Shown here: positions 1 through 8,266 of the stretch, piece after piece
Layout: each line of letters starts with the position of its first letter
Position numbering within the stretch: position 1 is the stretch's first letter
Origin: Pseudoxanthomonas koreensis_A
GTDB lineage: Bacteria; Pseudomonadota; Gammaproteobacteria; Xanthomonadales; Xanthomonadaceae
NCBI RefSeq assembly: GCF_041890415.1
Contig: NZ_CP169056.1
Span: 868,001 to 932,000, forward strand
Direction of reading: 5' to 3'
Length of the DNA: 64,000 nt
Notes under the pieces: generated by a model
Seen by the model: only the letters and a program-made list of their open reading frames with translations
The model's database searches: none
What the model was told of the DNA's origin: nothing
Made by a program: the position numbers and the translations under genes

Positions 1-638
1 GCGGACATGCGGTGGCCAGCTTCGAGGGGCTGGAACGCTACGGCCTGGTGGCCAGCCTGCTGCCCGACACCGCGGCGGCGCTGCGCTCCAACCGCAGCGG
101 TGCGCTGCGGCGGATGCTGCTGCAGGGCCTTGCCAATACCGACGCGCGGGTGGCGGCCGATGAGCCGGTATCGCCGGCGTTCCTGTTTGCCATGCTGCTG
201 TGGCCGGCGTACTGCCGTGCGTTGGCCGGGCTGCTGGCCCAGGGCATGCCGGGCGAAGAGGCGCAGCGCCGTGCCGCCGACCGGGTGACCCTGCGCCAGG
301 TGCAGACCATCGCCCTGCCCAAGCGCTTCTCGCTGCCGATGCAGGAGATCTGGCTGCTGCAGGAGCGCTTTTCATCGCGCCAGCGGCGACGGGTGTTCCG
401 GCTGCTGGCGAACCCGCGCTTCCGCGCTGCCTACGATTTCCTGGTGTTGCGCCTGGCCGCCTCCGACAGCCATGCCGGCGATGTCGAGTTCTGGCAGCAG
501 GCCCAGGCCAGCTCCGGCGACGAACTTTCCGATAGCCTGGAAGCGGCAGCCGCAGCCCGCGAGGGTGACGGCGAGGCCGACGAGGCGCCACGCCGGCGCC
601 GCCGCCGCCGCCGTTCGGCCGGTGCGGTGTCCGGGTGA
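1..638 (+). CDS. pcnB: Poly(A) polymerase PcnB, C-terminal part
   Basis: The frame is open from the first base and ends at the TGA at 636-638, so only about 212 C-terminal residues are visible and the catalytic nucleotidyltransferase head lies outside the window. The visible part begins HAVASFEGLERYGLVASLLP, as in the RNA-binding C-terminal half of bacterial poly(A) polymerases, and ends in an arginine run (about eight Arg in a row) typical of the basic PcnB tail. PcnB adds poly(A) tails that mark RNA for decay in the cytoplasm. The stop overlaps the GTG start of folK by four bases, a pcnB-folK pairing common in gammaproteobacteria. The family call rests on recognition of the C-terminus plus the neighbour. 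Confidence 0.85.
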   Translation, partial: GHAVASFEGLERYGLVASLLPDTAAALRSNRSGALRRMLLQGLANTDARVAADEPVSPAFLFAMLLWPAYCRALAGLLAQGMPGEEAQRRAADRVTLRQVQTIALPKRFSLPMQEIWLLQERFSSRQRRRVFRLLANPRFRAAYDFLVLRLAASDSHAGDVEFWQQAQASSGDELSDSLEAAAAAREGDGEADEAPRRRRRRRRSAGAVSG

Positions 639-1144
639 CGGCCCCGGTCCGCGCCTGCATCGGCCTGGGCGCCAACCTGGGGCACCCGCAGGCGGCCCTG
701 CGCGGCGCGGTGGAGGCCCTGGCCGCGCTGCCGGCCAGCACGCTGCTGGCGGTATCCCGGTTCTACCGTACCGTGGCATGGGGACAGGTCGACCAGCCGG
801 ACTTCATCAATGCCGCGGTGCTGCTCGAGACCCGGCTGGAGCCCCAGGCACTGCTCGCGCACCTGCTGGACATCGAGCGGGCCGCGGGGCGCGACCGCAG
901 CCACGACACGGCCTCCCAGCGCTGGGGGCCGCGGGTGCTGGACCTGGACCTGCTGCTGTACGGCAACCAGGTGATCGCCGAGCCGGGGCTGCGGGTGCCG
1001 CATCCCTACCTGCACCAGCGCGCATTCGCTCTGCAGCCGCTGGCGGAAATCGCCCTGGATGCCCCGTTCCCGGGCCACGGCAGCGTCGCCGCGGCCCTGC
1101 GCGGGGTTGACGTGTCGGGCGTCCAGGCGCTTGACCACGCCTGA
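635..1144 (+). CDS. folK: 2-amino-4-hydroxy-6-hydroxymethyldihydropteridine diphosphokinase
   Basis: A 169-residue protein, normal HPPK length. It transfers pyrophosphate from ATP to 6-hydroxymethyl-dihydropterin in folate synthesis. Near the N-terminus GLGANLGHPQAAL is the usual HPPK opening, and RWGPRVLDLDLLLYG (about residues 97-111) is the family signature that binds Mg-ATP and pterin. The start is GTG at 635, overlapping the pcnB stop (GTGA), so the two are probably translationally coupled. panB follows after a 73-bp gap that contains a small hairpin with a T-run. Confidence 0.95.
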   Translation: MTAPVRACIGLGANLGHPQAALRGAVEALAALPASTLLAVSRFYRTVAWGQVDQPDFINAAVLLETRLEPQALLAHLLDIERAAGRDRSHDTASQRWGPRVLDLDLLLYGNQVIAEPGLRVPHPYLHQRAFALQPLAEIALDAPFPGHGSVAAALRGVDVSGVQALDHA

Positions 1145-1164
1145 GCGGCGGCCAGGCCGCGACG

Positions 1165-1181
1165 GGGCGCAGCGCCCTTTT
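1165..1181 (+). terminator. Small GC hairpin followed by TTTT after folK
   Basis: GGGCGCAGCGCCC at 1165-1177 can fold into a short stem and is followed directly by TTTT (1178-1181), the layout of a weak intrinsic terminator. It lies 20 bp after the folK stop. A GATAAT sequence a few bases downstream could be the -10 box for panB. The stem is short, so the call is tentative. Confidence 0.4.
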
Positions 1182-1217
1182 GCGCGATAATGCCCGGCCC
1201 ACTCCGCGGATACCGAG

Positions 1218-2033
1218 ATGAGCGTACATGCCGAGCAGAAGCCATGGACCGTTCCGGCCCTGGCCGACGCCAAGCGGGCCGGCCGCCGGATGGCGATGCT
1301 GACCGCCTACGACGCCGGTTTCGCCCGGGTCATGGACCGCAACGGGGTCGACCTGGTGCTGGTGGGGGACTCGCTGGGGATGGTGGTGCAGGGCCACGAC
1401 TCGACCCTGCCGGTCACGGTGGCCGACATCGCCTACCACACCGCGGCGGTGGCCCGGGTGCTGACCCGTGCGCTGCTGCTGGCCGACCTTCCATTCCAGG
1501 CCGACGCCACCCCCGAGCGTGCGCTGGACGCCTCGACCGTGCTGCTGCAGGCCGGCGCGCAGATGGTCAAGCTGGAAGGTGCCGGGCCCAAGCTCGAGGT
1601 GATCCGGTTCCTGACCGAACGCGAGATCCCGGTGTGCTCGCACCTGGGCCTGACCCCGCAGTCGGTGCTGCGCCTGGGCGGATACAAGGTGCAGGGCCGC
1701 GAGCAACAGGCCGCCGAGCGGCTGCTGGCCGATGCCCGGGCGGTGGCCGAGGCCGGTGCGGCGCTGCTGGTGCTCGAATGCGTGCCCACGCCGTTGGCCC
1801 GCCGGATCACCGAGGCGGTGGACATCCCCACCATCGGCATCGGCGCCGGTCCCCATTGCGACGGCCAGGTGCTGGTGCTGCACGATTTCCTCGGGCTGGA
1901 CAGCGGCCACCGCCGGCCGCGTTTCGTCAAGGATTTCCTGGCCGGGGGTGGTTCGGTGGACGGCGCGGTGCGCGCCTACGCGCAGGCCGTGCGCGACGGC
2001 AGCTTCCCCGGCGCCGAACATGCCTACGCCTGA
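1218..2033 (+). CDS. panB: 3-methyl-2-oxobutanoate hydroxymethyltransferase
   Basis: A 271-residue protein of usual PanB length. It makes ketopantoate from 2-oxoisovalerate and methylene-tetrahydrofolate, the first committed step to pantothenate and CoA. The motifs MLTAYD and DLVLVGDSLGMVVQGHDSTLPVT near residues 28-68 hold the metal and substrate ligands, and IPTIGIGAGPHCDGQVLVLHD is the conserved C-terminal block. It opens a panB-panC-panD cluster, with panC starting 7 bp after its stop. Placement next to folK is functionally sensible because PanB uses a folate cofactor. Confidence 0.97.
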   Translation: MSVHAEQKPWTVPALADAKRAGRRMAMLTAYDAGFARVMDRNGVDLVLVGDSLGMVVQGHDSTLPVTVADIAYHTAAVARVLTRALLLADLPFQADATPERALDASTVLLQAGAQMVKLEGAGPKLEVIRFLTEREIPVCSHLGLTPQSVLRLGGYKVQGREQQAAERLLADARAVAEAGAALLVLECVPTPLARRITEAVDIPTIGIGAGPHCDGQVLVLHDFLGLDSGHRRPRFVKDFLAGGGSVDGAVRAYAQAVRDGSFPGAEHAYA

Positions 2034-2040
2034 GCCTTTG

Positions 2041-2883
2041 ATGATCGAGACCATCACCGCCCTGGAGGCCCTGCGCGAACGCTTGCGCAGCTGGCGGCGC
2101 GCGGGCCTGACCGTCGGCTTCGTTCCGACCATGGGCAACCTGCACGCCGGCCACTACTCGCTGGTCGCGCTGGCCCGTCGGCACGCCGACCGGGTCGTAT
2201 CCAGCGTGTTCGTCAACCCGACCCAGTTCGGGCCCAGCGAGGATTTCACCCGCTACCCGCGCACGCCCGACACCGACACGTCGGGGCTGGAAGCCGCAGG
2301 CTGCGACGTGCTGTGGTTGCCGACGGTCGAGTCGATGTATCCGTTCGGGGTGGAACTGGCCGCCAACGTGCACGTGCCCGGTGTGAGCGCGGTGCTGGAA
2401 GGCGAGTGCCGCCCGGGCCATTTCGACGGCGTGTGCACCGTGGTCACCCGCCTGTTCAACCAGGTGCAGCCGGACGTGGCCGCGTTCGGCAAGAAGGACT
2501 ACCAGCAACTGACCGTGATCCAGCAGATGGTGGCCGACCTGCATTTCCCGATCCGGATCCTGGCCGGCGAGATCGTGCGCGAGGACGACGGCCTGGCGAT
2601 GAGCTCGCGCAACCAGTACCTGGGTTCCGACGTGCGCCCGCGTGCCGGTACCATCTACCAGGTGCTGCAGCAGATGCGCCGCGCCCACCTGGACGGCATG
2701 CCGCGCCTGGCACTGGAGGCGCAGGCCGCCGCGCGCCTGGGCGAGAGCGGGTTCGTGGTCGACTACGCCGCGCTGCGGCGCCCGGACCTGGGCATTGCCG
2801 GGGACGGCGAGCCCGGCTCGCGGGTTGCGCTGGTTGCCGCGCGCCTGGGCGCCACGCGCCTGATCGACAACCTGGAGTTCTGA
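2041..2883 (+). CDS. panC: Pantothenate synthetase
   Basis: The start is taken at ATG 2041 (MIETITALEALRERL), giving 280 residues, the family norm; the frame is open further upstream but that part only shadows panB. PanC condenses pantoate and beta-alanine with ATP through a pantoyl-adenylate. PTMGNLHAGHYSLV (about residues 30-43) is the HIGH-type nucleotide-binding motif, and FGKKDYQQL and MSSRNQYL are the other conserved active-site stretches. It is cotranscribed with panB; panD follows after about 145 bp. Confidence 0.96.
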   Translation: MIETITALEALRERLRSWRRAGLTVGFVPTMGNLHAGHYSLVALARRHADRVVSSVFVNPTQFGPSEDFTRYPRTPDTDTSGLEAAGCDVLWLPTVESMYPFGVELAANVHVPGVSAVLEGECRPGHFDGVCTVVTRLFNQVQPDVAAFGKKDYQQLTVIQQMVADLHFPIRILAGEIVREDDGLAMSSRNQYLGSDVRPRAGTIYQVLQQMRRAHLDGMPRLALEAQAAARLGESGFVVDYAALRRPDLGIAGDGEPGSRVALVAARLGATRLIDNLEF

Positions 2884-3028
2884 CCCCGGCGGCGCGATGG
2901 CGCCGGCGGCGGGCACCCACCCGGGTGCAGCCATGCCGCGGAGTGGCGCACACGGCCGTGCGCACCGCGATTTCCGGCGCAACGCCGCGTGCGTTGCTAC
3001 CATTCATGTTGCAAGAGTTGATATCACG

Positions 3029-3409
3029 ATGCACCTGACCCTGTTGAAAGCAAAAATCCACCGCGCCACCGTCACCCACTCGGAGCTGAACTACGAAGGC
3101 TCGGTGGCGATCGACGGGCTGCTGCTCGACGCCACCGGCATCCGCGAGTTCGAGCAGGTGCACATCTGGGACGTCAACAACGGCAGCCGCATTTCCACCT
3201 ATGCGATCCGTGCCGAGGCCGGCAGCGGGATCATCTCGCTCAATGGCGGCGCCGCGCGCCACGTGCAGGTGGGCGACCTGGTGATCATCGCCGCATTCGC
3301 CTCGGTGGACGCGGCCGAAGCCGACGGGTTCCAGCCCAACCTGGTCTACGTGGACGCCGCCAACCGCATCACCCACACCAATCATTCCATCCCCACGCAG
3401 GCCGCCTGA
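3029..3409 (+). CDS. panD: Aspartate 1-decarboxylase proenzyme
   Basis: The start at ATG 3029 gives 126 residues, the usual PanD length. The enzyme makes beta-alanine from aspartate for pantothenate synthesis. The self-cleavage site is visible as YEGS, Gly24-Ser25, matching the known processing position that generates the pyruvoyl group from Ser25. The 145 bp upstream of this start shows no other gene. The stop overlaps the pgi start (TGATG at 3407-3411), which suggests coupled translation of panD and pgi. Confidence 0.95.
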   Translation: MHLTLLKAKIHRATVTHSELNYEGSVAIDGLLLDATGIREFEQVHIWDVNNGSRISTYAIRAEAGSGIISLNGGAARHVQVGDLVIIAAFASVDAAEADGFQPNLVYVDAANRITHTNHSIPTQAA

Positions 3410-4923
3410 TGACCGCATCCGCTCCTGGTTTCGAACGTCTCCAGTCCCATGCCACGCGCCTGTCCGGCACCGGCATTGCGCAGCTGCTGAACGCCGAGCC
3501 GGACCGGATCCAGCGCCATGCGCTGCAGGCCGGGCCGCTGTACGCCACCTTCGCGCGCCAGCGTTACGACGCGCAGGCCTGGGATGCGCTGCTCGCGCTC
3601 GGCCGCGGGCGCGACCTGGCTGGCGCGTTCCGGCGTCTGTTCGACGGTGAAAAAATCAATGTCACCGAAGGCCGTGCGGTGCTGCACACCGCGCTGCGCG
3701 GCGACCTGTCGCCGGCGCCGGTGGCGCGCGAGGCGTACCGCACCGCCGCCGAGGTGCGCGTGCGCATGCGCGGCCTGATCGACGCGCTGGAAGCGTCCGA
3801 CGTCACCGACATCGTCAGTGTCGGCATCGGCGGCTCGGACCTGGGCCCGCGGCTGGTGGCCGATGCCCTGCGTGGGCCGCTGCCGGGGCGTTTCCGCGTG
3901 CACTTCATCTCCAACGTGGATGGCGCCGCCGCGCAGCGCGTGCTGGCCCCGCTGGATCCGGCGCGTACCGCGGCGATCTTCATCTCCAAGACCTTCGGCA
4001 CCCAGGAAACCCTGCTCAACGGCGCGATCGTGCGTGACTGGTTGGGCGGCAGCGATCGCCTGTACGCGGTCAGCGCCAACCCGGAACGCGCCGCGGCCGC
4101 TTTCGATATCGCCGCCGAGCGCGTGCTGCCGATGTGGGACTGGGTGGGTGGCCGCTACTCGCTGTGGTCGGCGGTCGGCTTTCCGATCGCCCTGGCGATC
4201 GGCTTCGAGCGCTTCGAGCAACTGCTGGAAGGTGCCTCGCAGTTCGACCAGCACGCATTGGACGCGCCGCTGGAATCCAACCTGGCGGTGCGCCACGGCC
4301 TGACCGCGGTGTGGAACCGCAATGCGCTGGGCCTGGCCTCGCACGCGGTGATGACCTACGACCAGCGCCTGGCGCTGCTGCCCGCCTACCTGCAGCAACT
4401 GGTGATGGAATCGCTGGGCAAGCGGGTAACCCTGGATGGCAGCCCGGTGGCCGCCGACACCGTGCCGGTGTGGTGGGGCGGGGCGGGCACCGACGTGCAG
4501 CACAGCTTCTTCCAGGCGCTGCACCAGGGCACGGGCATCGTGCCGGCCGACTTCATCGGCACCGTGCACAACGACGACCCCTACGCCGAAAACCACGACG
4601 CGCTGCTGTCCAACCTGCTGGCGCAGACCGAAGCCCTGGCCAATGGCCAGCCCAGCGACGATCCGCACCGCGCCTATCCGGGCGGGCGTCCCAGCACCAC
4701 CATCCTGCTGGATGCGTTGACCCCGCAGTCGCTGGGCGCGCTGCTGGCCATGTACGAGCACAGTGTCTACGTGCAGTCGGTGGTGTGGGGCATCAACGCC
4801 TTCGACCAGTTCGGCGTGGAGTTGGGCAAGCAGGTGGCCAATACCCTGCTGCCGGCGCTGCGCGGGCAGGGCCAGGCCGACGACCCGGTCACTGCCGCCC
4901 TGATCGCGCGCCTGCGCGGCTGA
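3409..4923 (+). CDS. pgi: Glucose-6-phosphate isomerase
   Basis: A 504-residue protein that interconverts glucose-6-P and fructose-6-P in the cytoplasm. Family features in order: IVSVGIGGSDLGPRLV (about residues 139-154, phosphate-binding), FISKTFGTQETL, DWVGGRYSLWSAVG (PGI signature 1), GTGIVPADFIG and the C-terminal QFGVELGKQ (signature 2 region). It is slightly shorter than the 540-550-residue enterobacterial form, as is usual in Xanthomonadaceae. It is the last gene of the panBCD-pgi run and is convergent with the next, minus-strand gene. Confidence 0.96.
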   Translation: MTASAPGFERLQSHATRLSGTGIAQLLNAEPDRIQRHALQAGPLYATFARQRYDAQAWDALLALGRGRDLAGAFRRLFDGEKINVTEGRAVLHTALRGDLSPAPVAREAYRTAAEVRVRMRGLIDALEASDVTDIVSVGIGGSDLGPRLVADALRGPLPGRFRVHFISNVDGAAAQRVLAPLDPARTAAIFISKTFGTQETLLNGAIVRDWLGGSDRLYAVSANPERAAAAFDIAAERVLPMWDWVGGRYSLWSAVGFPIALAIGFERFEQLLEGASQFDQHALDAPLESNLAVRHGLTAVWNRNALGLASHAVMTYDQRLALLPAYLQQLVMESLGKRVTLDGSPVAADTVPVWWGGAGTDVQHSFFQALHQGTGIVPADFIGTVHNDDPYAENHDALLSNLLAQTEALANGQPSDDPHRAYPGGRPSTTILLDALTPQSLGALLAMYEHSVYVQSVVWGINAFDQFGVELGKQVANTLLPALRGQGQADDPVTAALIARLRG

Positions 4924-5063
4924 TCCGTCCGCACGGGCGCTGCCGCGCTGCATCGCGGCCGCCCTCGGCTGCCCGGCCGTAGCCGCCGGCGCCAGGTACA
5001 CGCGCGGCCACGTGGATGCCCGGGGATGGTGGGAGCGTGGTGCCGGTCATCCGCGTTGCGGTC

Positions 5064-5087
5064 GCCGGCAAGGCCGGCTCCTACAGG
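5064..5087 (+). repeat. REP-like palindrome, copy 1
   Basis: GCCGGCAAGGCCGGC (5064-5078) is followed by TCCTACAGG. A diverged second copy lies at 5522. This class of short GC palindrome next to CTCCTACA is common between genes in Xanthomonadaceae and pseudomonads. It overlaps the last codons of the minus-strand gene that ends at 5081 and sits between convergent genes, a usual REP location. Confidence 0.5.
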
Positions 5088-5353
5088 GGCTTGTGCTGCC
5101 GGTACGCATCGACCAGGGCCAGTTGCTCCAGCGCCTCGGGGTGCCCGGCCGCAGCGGCCGCGCGGACCTGTGCCAGGTCTGGGTGGCGCACCACCAGCAT
5201 GATGTCCTCGCAGCGCGGGCACAGGTATTCGCTGAGGTCTTCGTGCGGTTCCAGCGTCATCTGCGTGCTGTCGCCGTTCCACTCGCAGGCCTCGCATGTC
5301 AGCGGCCGGCTGCGCCAGCCGGGCCGGAAATAGTCCTCGATCAGTTCGGGCAT
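5081..5353 (-). CDS. Small four-cysteine (zinc-ribbon-like) protein
   Basis: A 90-residue protein I do not recognise as a named family. Two CxxC pairs, Cys20/Cys23 and Cys45/Cys48, are spaced as in a zinc ribbon, and the second half is helical and rich in Ala and Leu. There is no signal peptide or membrane segment, so it is probably cytoplasmic. It is isolated: convergent with pgi and followed upstream by about 390 bp without genes. Function unknown; a nucleic-acid-binding or regulatory zinc protein is one possibility. Confidence 0.65.
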   Translation of the reverse strand: MPELIEDYFRPGWRSRPLTCEACEWNGDSTQMTLEPHEDLSEYLCPRCEDIMLVVRHPDLAQVRAAAAAGHPEALEQLALVDAYRQHKPL

Positions 5354-5747
5354 GGGAAATCCGGTTCAGGGCAGGCAGGCGGCGAGCGGTGGACATGGAA
5401 GCCGAAGCCGACCATGCCGCTTCGCGCCGGGTCATGCAATACGTCATCGCCTGCGGTCGCGCGCATTTGAATGGCTCTGAATCGCTCCAGTCTGGCTGGC
5501 GGCAGGGTCCCTCTAGCAGGCGCTGGCAAGACCGGCTTCTACATGCGGCGGCCGATGATCGCTAAACGGTGTGGTGCGATGCCTGCTGACGGGAGGTCAA
5601 GGAGGAGGCTGCGGCCGGGGGACATGAGCGGCAGCAGGCATCGTGCCGCACCGCCGCGACAAACACTCCCGCCACCGCTGGGGCGATGAGCCTATCGGTG
5701 TGCGCGCCAGCTTCCGAGGTGTGTGACTCGGGTCAGGGTGAGGCGCG
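5354..5747. other. Intergenic stretch without a recognisable gene
   Basis: About 390 bp between the start of the small four-cysteine gene and the stop of the DNA ligase gene. Short ORFs here lack family features. The only structure I see is the second REP-like element at 5522-5543. It presumably carries the promoter of the four-cysteine gene. Confidence 0.5.
5522..5543 (+). repeat. REP-like palindrome, copy 2 (degenerate)
   Basis: GCTGGCAAGACCGGC followed by TTCTACA matches the copy at 5064 with two changes in the palindrome and one in the tail. It has the same orientation, so the pair flanks the small four-cysteine gene. Confidence 0.45.
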
Positions 5748-6638
5748 TCAGCGCGCAGAGTCGAGTGGCACGAAGTTGGGTGGCCCGGGGTCGGGTGGCG
5801 GCGGTTCATCGCGCAGCCGCATGAAGCGGGCGAAGCGCGGCAGGCCCGTGGACGTGAGGCCGTTGTAGCGGTACGTCACCCAGCTTCCGGGTGGCGGCGG
5901 CGAGACACGCTGGGCGTCGCTGAATCCGCTGCCGATGCGGAAGCTGCGCCCCTCCGGGGTGCGCACCAGCACCGCACCGAGCATGCCGTGGTACTTGCCC
6001 TTGCCGGGCAGGTGCGCGACCACCTGTGCTTCCGCATCCTGGTAAGGCTTGTACTTGAGCAGGGCATCGCTGCGCCCGGGGCGGTAGCGGGCGTCGCGGC
6101 GGTGGAGCATCAGGCCCTCGCCGCCGGCTGCCACCACCCGCGCCAGTTCGGCGTCCAGTGCGTCGGCAGTGTGGAGGCGCTGCTGCGCGATCATCGCCAG
6201 CGATGGATTTGCCGTGGCATCCACCAGCACGCGCATGCGCGCGACCCGCTCGCTGAAAGTGCCGGGGTGGGCGGGCAGGTCGAACACCATGAAGCGGATG
6301 CCGCGCCAGTCCTGCGGGCTGGCCTGGACCCGGCGGACCGTGGCGCTGACCTCGTCGAACCGGCCGCGGCCAAGCCACAGCTCGCCTTCCATCGGCTCGG
6401 CCGGCCAGCCCCGCGTGAATGCCGGTGGCGGGGTGATCGGCGCGCCGCCGCGGGTCCACAGTGCGCGCCCATCCCAGCGGCCGCGCACGCCGTCCAGCTT
6501 TTCGCTGACCAGGAACGCCGCTACCGGCACGCCTTGGCGGTAAGGGGTTGCCAGCATGGGATCGGGCAACGGCGTCGCCAGGGCCGCCCACGCCGGCAGG
6601 CACAGCAGGAGCAGCAGGAACAAGAGCGGCACGCGCAT
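5748..6638 (-). CDS. Secreted ATP-dependent DNA ligase (LigE type)
   Basis: The start at ATG 6638 gives 296 residues. The N-terminus MRVPLLFLLLLLCLPAWA is a Sec signal peptide, so the enzyme should act in the periplasm. SEKLDGVRGRW (about residues 44-54) is ligase motif I with the AMP-accepting lysine; GEGLMLHRRDARY and LLKYKPYQDAEAQV match motifs IV and V, and a short OB domain follows. The protein has only the minimal adenylation plus OB core, as in the Lig E group of gram-negative bacteria (Neisseria, Haemophilus, Vibrio), which joins nicks in extracellular or incoming DNA. It lies downstream of mgtE on the same strand, with a stem-loop and a motif shared with the ComEA-like gene in between. 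Confidence 0.9.
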   Translation of the reverse strand: MRVPLLFLLLLLCLPAWAALATPLPDPMLATPYRQGVPVAAFLVSEKLDGVRGRWDGRALWTRGGAPITPPPAFTRGWPAEPMEGELWLGRGRFDEVSATVRRVQASPQDWRGIRFMVFDLPAHPGTFSERVARMRVLVDATANPSLAMIAQQRLHTADALDAELARVVAAGGEGLMLHRRDARYRPGRSDALLKYKPYQDAEAQVVAHLPGKGKYHGMLGAVLVRTPEGRSFRIGSGFSDAQRVSPPPPGSWVTYRYNGLTSTGLPRFARFMRLRDEPPPPDPGPPNFVPLDSAR

Positions 6639-6654
6639 GGCAGCGATCAGGGTG

Positions 6655-6690
6655 GGCCCGGCCGCAGGATGGTCTCCTGCGGCCGGGGCC
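6655..6690 (-). other. Strong stem-loop between mgtE and the ligase gene
   Basis: An arm at 6655-6669 pairs with 6675-6690 (15 bp with one bulged base, 5-nt loop). No T-run follows on the minus strand, so it may be a transcript-end stabiliser for mgtE or a leader structure for the ligase mRNA rather than a classic terminator. Confidence 0.55.
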
Positions 6691-6717
6691 CGCCATCGGC
6701 ACACATCGCCACGGCGC

Positions 6718-6731
6718 GTAGGGAAATTCCT
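6718..6731 (-). promoter_or_regulatory. AGGAATTTCCCTAC motif upstream of the secreted ligase
   Basis: On the coding strand this reads AGGAATTTCCCTAC and lies 80 bp before the ligase start. The identical 14 bases occur at 30939-30952 in the same orientation upstream of the ComEA-like gene. The sequence is near-palindromic, as expected of a dimeric regulator site. The function is inferred. Confidence 0.5.
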
Positions 6732-6748
6732 GCCGGGGGCGGGGCCAC

Positions 6749-8110
6749 TCAGCGTAGCAGTACCAAGGTGGCCAGCCCGAGAAAACTGAAGAAGCCCATC
6801 GAATCGGTGATCGCGGTCAGGAAGATGCCGCTGGCGAGCGCCGGATCGAAACCCAGGCGCCTGAGCGTGATCGGAATCAGCACCCCGGCCGAGGCGGCGA
6901 GCACCAAGTTGCAGGTCAGCGCGGCGAAAATCACCACCGACAGGCCGATGTTGTGGAACCAGGCCAGTACGATCAGCCCCAGCACCGCGCCCATCAAAAG
7001 GCCATTGAGCAGCGCGACGCGCAGTTCCTTCCACAGCAGCACCATGACGTTGGACGAGCTCACCTGGCCCAGCGCCAGCCCTCGCACCATCAGGGCCAGC
7101 ACCTGGGTGCCGGCGTTGCCGCCCAGGCCGGCGACCATCGGCATGAGCACAGCCAGCGCCACCAGCTTGTCGATTGTGCCTTCGAACTGGCCGACCACAT
7201 TGGCCGCGATGAACGCGGTGCACAGATTGACGAACAGCCATACCAGGCGCCGGCGCATCGCCCTCCAGACCGGGCTGAACAGATCCTCGTCCTCGTCCAG
7301 ACCGGCCGCGCCCAGCGCCTGGTGCTCGGCCTGCTCGCGGATGATGTCGACCACGTCGTCGATGGTGATGCGGCCCAGCAGGATGTTGTTGTCGTCCACC
7401 ACCGGCGCGCTTACCCAGTCGTGGTCGGAGAAACGCCGCGCCACCTCCTGGTCGGACGCGTCCACGTCGATGGCCGGCTGCTCGTCGTCGATCAACCGGT
7501 TGATCGGGGTGGAACCGTCGTGGGTCACCAGCGCGGCCAGCGGCACCCGGCCCAGGTACTGGTGCCGGCGGCTGACCACGTACAGGTGGTCGGTGTGGTC
7601 GGGCAGTTCGCCGCGCAGGCGCAGGTAGCGCAGGATGACGTCGACGTTGACGTCGGCGCGCACGGTGACCACGTCCGGGTTCATCAGGCGCCCGGCGGTG
7701 TCCTCCGGGTACGACAGCACCTGTTCCAGGCGCTCGCGGTTTTCCCGGTCCATCGACTTGAGGACCTCGTCGATGACCGTGTCCGGCAGGTCCTCGACCA
7801 GGTCGGCCAGGTCGTCGATGTCCAGGTCTTCGACCGCAGCGACGATCTCGTCCGGGTCCATCGCCGCCAGCAGGCTTTCGCGCACCTCGTCGCCGACGTG
7901 GACCAGCACCTCGCCGTCATCGTCCGGGTCGACCAGGCCCCAGACCACCTCGCGCTTGCCCGGCGGCAGGGATTCGAGCAGGTTGCCGATCTCGGCCGGG
8001 GCAAGGGTGTTGACCAACCGCCGCACCGGACCGAGCCGGCCACTGTCCAGCGCATCGGACAGCATGCGCAACTGGCGCGCTGTCTTTTCGTGGCGGACGG
8101 CTTCGGCCAT
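6749..8110 (-). CDS. mgtE: Magnesium transporter MgtE
   Basis: A 453-residue protein of full MgtE length. In order: an acidic N-terminal superhelical domain (about 1-130), two CBS domains (about 135-255, including the acidic residues that sense Mg2+), the long plug helix, and five membrane helices from about residue 285. GLGGNAGTQVLALMVRGLALG is the conserved TM2 region and LTAITDSMGFFSFLGLA the conserved TM5 region. It imports Mg2+ and is gated by cytosolic Mg2+. It is the last gene of the minus-strand rpoN/PTS block, an arrangement conserved in Xanthomonadaceae. No Mg riboswitch is apparent upstream. Confidence 0.95.
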   Translation of the reverse strand: MAEAVRHEKTARQLRMLSDALDSGRLGPVRRLVNTLAPAEIGNLLESLPPGKREVVWGLVDPDDDGEVLVHVGDEVRESLLAAMDPDEIVAAVEDLDIDDLADLVEDLPDTVIDEVLKSMDRENRERLEQVLSYPEDTAGRLMNPDVVTVRADVNVDVILRYLRLRGELPDHTDHLYVVSRRHQYLGRVPLAALVTHDGSTPINRLIDDEQPAIDVDASDQEVARRFSDHDWVSAPVVDDNNILLGRITIDDVVDIIREQAEHQALGAAGLDEDEDLFSPVWRAMRRRLVWLFVNLCTAFIAANVVGQFEGTIDKLVALAVLMPMVAGLGGNAGTQVLALMVRGLALGQVSSSNVMVLLWKELRVALLNGLLMGAVLGLIVLAWFHNIGLSVVIFAALTCNLVLAASAGVLIPITLRRLGFDPALASGIFLTAITDSMGFFSFLGLATLVLLR

Positions 8111-8266
8111 GCGCGTCTCCGGTGGGCGGGCAGGATTGCCGCGACGGGACGCGCGGCGGGTCAGGCGTTCATGGCCGCCATTATCCCTGTCGTCGATGCC
8201 ATTGGATAGGGCGGGTGGCGAGCGTCACCGCGCGCGGCGCGGGCCAGCCGCAGCCCAGGGCGTGGA

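Noticed and set aside
431..1273. Long minus-strand ORFs opposite pcnB, folK, panB and panC
   Set aside because: They are GC-driven shadow frames opposite well-supported genes, rich in Arg, Ala, His and Gln and without family features.
6655..6690. Intrinsic terminator of mgtE
   Set aside because: The stem is strong but no T-run follows on the minus strand, so it is reported as a stem-loop rather than a terminator.
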